Shown here: positions 23,201-24,652 of the stretch, piece after piece
Layout of the letters: every line of letters begins with the position of its first letter
How positions within the stretch are numbered: position 1 is the first letter of the stretch
NCBI GenBank assembly: GCA_019649035.1
Contig: BMAT01010738.1
Location: 186,089 to 210,740, forward strand
Direction: 5' to 3'
Length of the DNA: 24,652 bases
From: Elysia marginata
Lineage: Eukaryota > Mollusca > Gastropoda > Plakobranchidae
Notes under the pieces: generated by a model
What the model was told of the DNA's origin: nothing
What the model saw: only the letters and a program-made list of their open reading frames with translations
The model's database searches: none
Made by a program: the position numbers and the translations under genes

Positions 23201-24264
23201 ATTTCTTTGATTCATCCGAAGTTTTGATAAAGTTCTCACAATAATTTAGCAGCGTGAGCATCAAAGTAAGACGGCTGTATGTGAGGGGATCGTGCAATAT
23301 CTATGAAGGTCGATTTCCACAACCATTCGTAATCACAAAATAATGCTAGGAATGACCGATTCCAACAGCTTTGTCAAAATGATCTAACACAGAGGTAGGG
23401 AATAAATGTTGTCAATAAAATATGAAGGATTTGCTTAGCTGCAGGCTTTATCAAATTAATACTTATTTATATAGTTATTGCTTAAAACCAAAATATGCAT
23501 CCTTCCTTCATGCCATTTAAGTTCTGGGAGATCTAACTTTTCTTTGAAGTAATAATTCGAGAGTGCATTTACATTTGATGAATGAATGAATGAGTTTATT
23601 TATCCTCTTGGGAAATTTGGCATTTGCAACATTAAAATGACTCTTATAAAAAGCTGCTGCAATATATTGAACTTTTAAACGATTATGTGTCCTACATGAA
23701 GAGAAACAATAAATGGGTGAGTTCTTAGTCAAAAAGCATGCAACATTACCATTCTCATACTTGGGTCAAAGTTTAAGCACTAAAATAATCTTTTGTAAGC
23801 GCACGTATATAACGTTCTGGAGCTATAGCTTTGCGGTTGGTTACAAGAAAATATGGTTCTTCCTGATCACAAAAGCGAGCCCTGTTTGTTTTCTTTTTTT
23901 TTCGCCTGTCTCCGATTTCTTCTCTCTCGAATATTTTTTTCGTAGTTGCTTTTTAAATGAAAATTAAAGTGATAAATACATGTTTATTCCATATACTCTC
24001 TCTTTAAAAAGGCAGAAACTGTGTTTTTAATTCAAATAAATTTTTAGAGGAAAAAACCCTCAAATTTACAAGATGACTGTTGCTATGATTGGCCTCTGTC
24101 AGGAACAATATGGCGGCATGACGTCAGTGTTCCGGAAGACGCTGTACCTTCTAAAGCTGCTGGCTAGAGAGAATGAGGCTGTTCAGATGCACATCTTCGA
24201 GCGCTTAGATATCCTGCTGGACGTCAGAGTAGTGGAGAACGACCTGGCAGTGGCTCTCAGAGAA
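231..24264 (+). CDS. Inositol 1,4,5-trisphosphate receptor-like (RIH-domain) protein, internal part, 13 exons, both ends outside window
   Basis: Joining 13 GT-AG exons gives 1389 nt (463 codons) with no stop and matching phases at every junction. The product is a leucine-rich helical protein without membrane segments. In order, its segments parallel the IP3R middle region: GRNDFAIN (residues 1-8) with the IP3R stretch around xRQx[16 protein letters not shown] with the LHxHVD stretch; [11 protein letters not shown] with [22 protein letters not shown] with KIIEILQFIL; KVLLDLTKY with [20 protein letters not shown] with QLLVTSQDV. Canonical IP3Rs are tetrameric ER calcium-release channels in which this region is an armadillo/RIH solenoid linking ligand binding to the pore. 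The IP3-binding core and channel would be encoded to the left and right of the window. Identity to canonical IP3R is low, so a divergent paralogue is more likely than the main IP3R. Comparisons were made from memory of the family. Family assignment is fairly sure; function as an IP3-gated channel is inferred. Confidence 0.75.
1245..1267. repeat. Small intronic hairpin
   Basis: CCAAGTC (1248-1254) and GACTTGG (1258-1264) are perfect inverted repeats around a 3-nt loop, extended by a G-T and two A-T pairs to a 10-bp stem. There is no known role. It could be chance in a 16-kb intron. Confidence 0.5.
2154..2195. repeat. Imperfect intronic hairpin
   Basis: GTGCTTT (2154-2160) and TATCCTG (2166-2172) on the left arm pair with CAGGGATA plus AAGCAC (2182-2195). 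The pairing leaves a 5-nt bulge, a 1-nt bulge and a loop of about 9 nt. It is too short for a typical animal pre-miRNA. Confidence 0.4.
3325..3580. repeat. Degenerate tandem repeat, about 50-85 bp period
   Basis: The phrase ATAGATTTAC recurs at 3348, 3431 and 3560, with a decayed form near 3507. It is accompanied by repeats of TTTCTGTAGG/TTTTTGTAGG and AAGTTGAC/ATGTTGAC. Spacing varies (83, about 76, about 53), so the array is old or interrupted. Confidence 0.5.
4367..4377. repeat. Target-site duplication, left copy
   Basis: GGCCAGGCCTG here is repeated exactly at 4668-4678 and brackets the SINE, as expected for retrotransposition by target-primed reverse transcription. Confidence 0.75.
4378..4667 (-). 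mobile_element. tRNA-derived SINE (family 1), apparently full length
   Basis: On the minus strand the element has a tRNA-like head with A box TGGCCTAGTGG (4646-4656) and B box GAGTCAAACC (4605-4614). It continues through a unique body that includes CTAGTGTCTGGCATTATGG and ends with AGACGTTAAAATTCAAACAA and an A/C-rich tail. The body from about 4605 down to the tail is repeated in the opposite orientation at 19661-19899 with only scattered differences. This architecture (tRNA head, conserved body, ACGTTAAA tail) is known from molluscan SINEs. SINEs encode no protein and are copied by LINE reverse transcriptase. The perfect 11-bp flanking duplication suggests a relatively recent or well-kept insertion. 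Family name not assigned. Confidence 0.85.
4668..4678. repeat. Target-site duplication, right copy
   Basis: This is the exact second copy of GGCCAGGCCTG (first at 4367-4377), immediately beyond the tRNA-like head of the SINE. Confidence 0.75.
4735..4856. repeat. Pair of short direct repeats 100 bp apart
   Basis: GGTAGAGAAATCTAGATT at 4735-4752 recurs at 4835-4856 with an extra ATAT inside. This is a minor local duplication; no function seen. Confidence 0.4.
4857..11584 (+). other. Intron 1, middle part
   Basis: AT-rich intronic DNA. The longest open frame is 188 codons on the minus strand (5496-6062), with a hydrophobic start and no recognisable domain. Another of 114 codons lies at 9571-9915 on the minus strand. 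Neither has supporting splice signals or familiar motifs, so I do not call genes. A purine-rich strand runs about 10090-10280, with a G-run (GGGGGTGGGGGGGG) at 10055-10068. The hairpin at 10455-10490 is listed separately. Confidence 0.55.
10455..10490. repeat. Perfect 13-bp inverted repeat (hairpin), 10-nt loop
   Basis: TCAGAGAAGTTAC at 10455-10467 is the exact reverse complement of GTAACTTCTCTGA at 10478-10490, separated by CTAGGAAGAT. The bases just outside do not pair. It lies mid-intron with no neighbouring gene. A short structured RNA element, the remnant of a small inverted-repeat element or chance are all possible. Confidence 0.7.
11585..11772. repeat. Compound (CT)n-(CTAT)n-(CT)n microsatellite
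   Basis: A CT-rich block (11585-11617) is followed by about 30 CTAT units with a few substitutions (11618-11740) and another CT block (about 11743-11772). The long open frames here, which would encode SIYL repeats, are artefacts of the repeat. Confidence 0.95.
11773..14430 (+). other. Intron 1, third part
   Basis: AT-rich intronic DNA, pyrimidine-rich just after the microsatellite. A run of 11 C lies at 13414-13424. No gene, RNA gene or mobile element recognised. Confidence 0.55.
14431..14620. repeat. (GA)n microsatellite with assembly gap
   Basis: GA repeats run from about 14431, are broken by 16 unknown bases (14472-14487), and continue as GA and GAAAGA-type repeats to about 14620. The gap sits in the purest part, so the true length is unknown. 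Open frames encoding RE repeats here are spurious. Confidence 0.9.
14472..14487. other. Assembly gap (16 N)
   Basis: Sixteen consecutive N bases interrupt the GA microsatellite. Confidence 0.99.
14621..16633 (+). other. Intron 1, last part with exon 2 acceptor
   Basis: AT-rich. A 15-base phrase TGGCTTAATGTATRG occurs twice, at 15184 and 15315. The segment ends in a strong pyrimidine tract (cttgccttcttcctgcttct) and the TAG acceptor of exon 2. No gene seen. Confidence 0.6.
16634..16743 (+). CDS. Exon 2 of the IP3R-like gene
   Basis: Residues 45-81 ([17 protein letters not shown], then [20 protein letters not shown]). The acceptor is ttctctag after a strong pyrimidine tract and the donor is ttc|gtaagt. 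It begins in phase 1 and ends in phase 0. The phase fit with exon 1, 16.3 kb away, and the family-like order CDLTT-SLFVDVG support direct joining of the two. The position equals the LMLHMHVDRD stretch of canonical IP3R, but the following strictly conserved canonical segment is replaced by a different, acidic sequence. Confidence 0.8.
16744..17119 (+). other. Intron 2 (376 bp)
   Basis: GTAAGT donor and TTAG acceptor. AT-rich, with overlapping open frames on both strands (16804-17075) that look like chance. Confidence 0.7.
17120..17236 (+). CDS. Exon 3 of the IP3R-like gene
   Basis: Residues 82-120 in exactly 39 codons ([20 protein letters not shown], then [19 protein letters not shown]), phase 0 at both ends. 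The acceptor is tgtcttag and the donor is cag|gtgaat. The content is amphipathic helix, matching in position the helix of canonical IP3R that precedes the LIYFGFY repeat. The donor is followed within 12 nt by a (GA)21 tract. Confidence 0.8.
17237..17544 (+). other. Intron 3 (308 bp)
   Basis: Bounded by GTGAAT and CCAG. The first part is dominated by the GA tract; the rest is AT-rich with nothing recognised. Confidence 0.7.
17248..17289. repeat. (GA)21 microsatellite beside a 5' splice site
   Basis: A pure 42-bp GA tract begins at intron position +12 after exon 3. In this strand it would be transcribed as a purine tract next to the U1-binding site. Confidence 0.95.
17545..17680 (+). CDS. Exon 4 of the IP3R-like gene
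   Basis: Residues 121-165 plus one base ([20 protein letters not shown], then [19 protein letters not shown], then PKDKDK). The acceptor is gactccag and the donor is aaag|gtaaag. It runs from phase 0 to phase 1. The [11 protein letters not shown]...[10 protein letters not shown] pattern is the clearest match to the canonical IP3R [20 protein letters not shown] helical pair, with a basic/acidic linker (KDKDKGSKD) across the junction to exon 5. Confidence 0.85.
17681..18200 (+). other. Intron 4 (520 bp)
   Basis: GTAAAG donor and TTTTCAG acceptor. AT-rich; nothing recognised. Confidence 0.7.
18201..18297 (+). CDS. Exon 5 of the IP3R-like gene
   Basis: Residues 166-197 plus two bases ([20 protein letters not shown], then [12 protein letters not shown]). 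The acceptor is attttcag and the donor is ttca|gtatgc, a weaker donor. It runs from phase 1 to phase 2. It probably forms the linker preceding the next armadillo-type helix; in canonical IP3R this linker is longer and poorly conserved. Confidence 0.75.
18298..19038 (+). other. Intron 5 (741 bp)
   Basis: GTATGC donor and CTACAG acceptor. It holds a short tandem phrase GCATAGATGT twice near 18648-18669. Otherwise nothing recognised. Confidence 0.7.
19039..19093 (+). CDS. Exon 6 of the IP3R-like gene (55-nt short exon)
   Basis: Residues 198-216 ([19 protein letters not shown]). The acceptor is ttctacag, where the AG at 19037-19038 keeps the frame and the next AG two bases on does not. The donor is cag|gtaaat. 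It runs from phase 2 to phase 0. It resembles the IP3R helix KIIEILQFILNVRLDYRIS. The reading frame stays open 84 codons into the next intron. Confidence 0.8.
19094..19525 (+). other. Intron 6 (432 bp), open in frame for 84 codons
   Basis: GTAAAT donor and CGCAG acceptor. The frame of exon 6 continues to a TGA at 19343-19345, with protein-like composition (for example [18 protein letters not shown]). No family match, so most likely intron. Retention would truncate the protein. Confidence 0.6.
19526..19635 (+). CDS. Exon 7 of the IP3R-like gene
   Basis: Residues 217-252 plus two bases ([20 protein letters not shown], then [16 protein letters not shown]). The acceptor is cctcgcag and the donor is ccaa|gtaagg. 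It runs from phase 0 to phase 2. SFVGKFK sits where canonical IP3R has a cysteine-rich turn followed by KREF. A SINE starts about 25 nt beyond its donor. Confidence 0.8.
19661..19899 (+). mobile_element. SINE family 1, 5'-truncated copy
   Basis: The sequence starts at the B-box region (CGAGTCAAACC at 19666-19676) and runs through the same body and ACGTTAAATTCAAACAA tail as the minus-strand element at 4378-4667, now in + orientation. The first part of the tRNA-like head, including the A box, is missing. ATACAAT occurs on both sides (19648-19654 and 19904-19910) and may be the target-site duplication. It lies in intron 7 only about 25 nt after the exon 7 donor. Confidence 0.85.
19900..20226 (+). 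other. Intron 7 remainder
   Basis: AT-rich intronic sequence between the SINE and the exon 8 acceptor, with a T-rich stretch at 20166-20174. Nothing else recognised. Intron 7 as a whole is 19636-20226. Confidence 0.7.
20227..20326 (+). CDS. Exon 8 of the IP3R-like gene
   Basis: Residues 253-286 ([20 protein letters not shown], then [14 protein letters not shown]). The acceptor is cttaacag and the donor is ctc|gtaaga. It runs from phase 2 to phase 0. A basic stretch is followed by the start of the helix that continues as DLTKY in exon 9, paralleling RVLLHLTMH of IP3R. Confidence 0.8.
20327..20850 (+). other. Intron 8 (524 bp)
   Basis: GTAAGA donor and TTTCCAG acceptor. AT-rich; no feature recognised. 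Confidence 0.7.
20851..20958 (+). CDS. Exon 9 of the IP3R-like gene
   Basis: Residues 287-322 in 36 codons ([20 protein letters not shown], then [16 protein letters not shown]), phase 0 at both ends. The acceptor is atttccag and the donor is cag|gtacac. It matches the IP3R armadillo repeat containing LVSGALQLLFRHFSQRQEV in length and hydrophobic spacing. Confidence 0.85.
20959..21244 (+). other. Intron 9 (286 bp)
   Basis: GTACAC donor and TTGTCAG acceptor. The exon 10 frame is open backwards to about 21068. This translation has no family similarity and is taken as chance. Confidence 0.65.
21245..21381 (+). CDS. Exon 10 of the IP3R-like gene
   Basis: Residues 323-367 plus two bases ([20 protein letters not shown], then [19 protein letters not shown], then ILDDLA). 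The acceptor is gttgtcag and the donor is ccga|gtacgt. It runs from phase 0 to phase 2. It continues the exon 9 helical repeat (QVLLTQDS like QLLVTSQDV). The donor at 21382 is chosen because it is the one that keeps exon 11 in the frame leading to [17 protein letters not shown]. The GC-rich third positions contrast with the AT-rich introns. Confidence 0.85.
21830..22184 (+). mobile_element. tRNA-derived SINE (family 2)
   Basis: The head is tRNA-like (AGATTGCTTAGCGCGTCGCA, anticodon-like CTCGTGA, B box GGCTCAATTCC at 21883-21893, closing CCGAGCCA). It is followed by a body with CCAGTCCACCCAG and ATGGGTACCC around 21945-21975 and ends in an A-rich tail (about 22146-22184). The CCACCCAG...ATGGGTACC body is familiar from invertebrate tRNA-derived SINEs. 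TTATCAC at 21810-21816 and 22185-22191 may be a short target-site duplication. It is unrelated in body sequence to family 1. Confidence 0.8.
22187..22258. repeat. Imperfect (ACC)n simple repeat
   Basis: CACCACCGTCACCACCACA and similar ACC-rich units follow directly on the SINE A-rich tail. They probably expanded from, or were captured by, the retroposon tail. Confidence 0.85.
22437..22504 (+). CDS. Exon 11 of the IP3R-like gene
   Basis: Residues 368-390 plus one base (E)[23 protein letters not shown]. The acceptor is ttttctag and the donor is aatg|gtaagt. It runs from phase 2 to phase 1. It carries a Pro-rich loop (MTPDEPHP) leading into a hydrophobic helix. In the family, this corresponds to the stretch before an 'N-G-hydrophobic' armadillo helix. 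Confidence 0.75.
22505..23135 (+). other. Intron 11 (631 bp)
   Basis: GTAAGT donor and TCTTCAG acceptor. AT-rich; no element recognised. Confidence 0.7.
23136..23191 (+). CDS. Exon 12 of the IP3R-like gene (56-nt short exon)
   Basis: Residues 391-409 ([18 protein letters not shown], preceded by Gly across the junction). The acceptor is atcttcag and the donor is ttt|gtaagt. It runs from phase 1 to phase 0. It encodes one very hydrophobic helix, comparable in place to the IP3R helix AVVLELLQIPYEK. It is short for a membrane segment and interrupted by acidic residues, so a buried solenoid helix is more likely. Confidence 0.75.
23192..24102 (+). other. Intron 12 (911 bp)
   Basis: GTAAGT donor and CTGTCAG acceptor. 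It holds a LINE-like 3' tail (23576-23640); the rest is AT-rich with nothing recognised. Confidence 0.7.
23576..23640 (-). mobile_element. 3'-end fragment of a non-LTR retrotransposon (LINE-like tail)
   Basis: On the minus strand the sequence reads AAATTTCCCAAGAGGATAAA followed by TAAACTCATTCATTCATTC. This is the AATTTCCC-GGGATAAATAAA plus short tandem tail arrangement typical of CR1/L2-type LINE 3' ends and SINEs that share them. No reverse-transcriptase coding sequence is present. The upstream limit of the fragment (beyond 23640) is uncertain. Confidence 0.6.
24103..24264 (+). CDS. Exon 13 of the IP3R-like gene, last exon in window
   Basis: Residues 410-463 in 54 codons ([20 protein letters not shown], then [20 protein letters not shown], then [14 protein letters not shown]). 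The acceptor is ctctgtcag and the donor is agaa|gtacgg, phase 0 at both ends. [21 protein letters not shown] fits the IP3R stretch in which a Gly/Asn-rich turn is followed by QALLHKHINLFL. The next exon lies beyond the window. Confidence 0.85.
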
Positions 24265-24652
24265 GTACGGATGTGATTTGTGTAGCCTACATAAGTGAGA
24301 CATTGGGGTTGAGGGTGGGGAACCACTCTTCTATGATTTGAACAGTTTTGAGTCATTAGACTGTGTAATATTATGTCTAAAATATAATGCGCGTTGGTAT
24401 ACCTATTTGACAGAGAGACAGAGAGCAGACAGACAAACAGATAGAAAAAGAGAAAGAAAAGCAAGAGATAAAGACAGAGACAGATAGAGATATAAAAAGA
24501 CGGACAAACCGAAACAGGTGGAGACCAGGTCGGAAATGAATAGCGGGAGACAGAAATCTAGAGAACGAATTAGCAAAAAAGGTAGAAAGAGATTTAAGAA
24601 GAAAGAGAGGGGGGGTCCGAGAGAGAGAGAAAGGGGGAGAGAGAGAGAGAGA
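24265..24652 (+). other. Intron 13, partial, purine-rich
   Basis: This begins with GTACGG after exon 13. From about 24410 the + strand is almost entirely purine (GAGA, GACAGA, GAAAGA units), ending in (GA)n at the window edge. Open frames here are artefacts. Confidence 0.8.

Noticed and set aside
231-24264. Assignment to the ryanodine receptor rather than IP3R
   Set aside because: No SPRY or RyR repeat signatures are seen, and the helical segments follow the order of the IP3R middle region better. The shared RIH ancestry means this remains an inference.

Overview
The window looks like animal nuclear DNA, most likely from a mollusc and plausibly a gastropod. It is AT-rich, and its coding blocks are short, GT-AG bounded and separated by introns. 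It also carries tRNA-derived SINEs whose bodies and tails resemble those common in molluscan genomes, plus long GA and CTAT microsatellites. There is no sign of prokaryotic organisation, and no complete gene lies inside the window.

The one gene I can support is on the + strand and runs off both ends. Thirteen internal exons (231-363, 16634-16743, 17120-17236, 17545-17680, 18201-18297, 19039-19093, 19526-19635, 20227-20326, 20851-20958, 21245-21381, 22437-22504, 23136-23191, 24103-24264) splice with consistent phases into 1389 nt, or 463 codons without a stop. The predicted protein is all-helical. Segment by segment it resembles the RIH/armadillo middle part of inositol 1,4,5-trisphosphate receptors (IP3R), downstream of the ligand-binding core and far upstream of the channel. 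It is too divergent to be the canonical IP3R of the animal, so I call it an IP3R-like (RIH-domain) paralogue. The ligand-binding and pore parts must lie outside the window.

Layout: 1-43 is a truncated tRNA-like SINE head. Exon 1 follows, then a 16.3-kb intron (364-16633). That intron holds a complete minus-strand SINE with an 11-bp target-site duplication (4367-4678), a degenerate tandem repeat (about 3325-3580), a perfect 13-bp-stem hairpin (10455-10490), a CT/CTAT microsatellite (11585-11772) and a GA microsatellite interrupted by a 16-N assembly gap (about 14431-14620). From 16634 onward the gene is compact: twelve exons in 7.6 kb with introns of 0.29-1.06 kb. These introns hold a second copy of the first SINE family in the opposite orientation (19661-19899), a different tRNA-derived SINE (21830-22184), an imperfect ACC repeat and a LINE-like 3' tail (23576-23640). 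The window ends in purine-rich GA repeats.

No separate nested gene, functional tRNA, CRISPR array or viral element could be supported. The observations most worth a second look are the divergent IP3R-like paralogue, the inverted SINE pair flanking exons 2-7, the (GA)21 tract 12 nt inside intron 3, and the perfect intronic hairpin.
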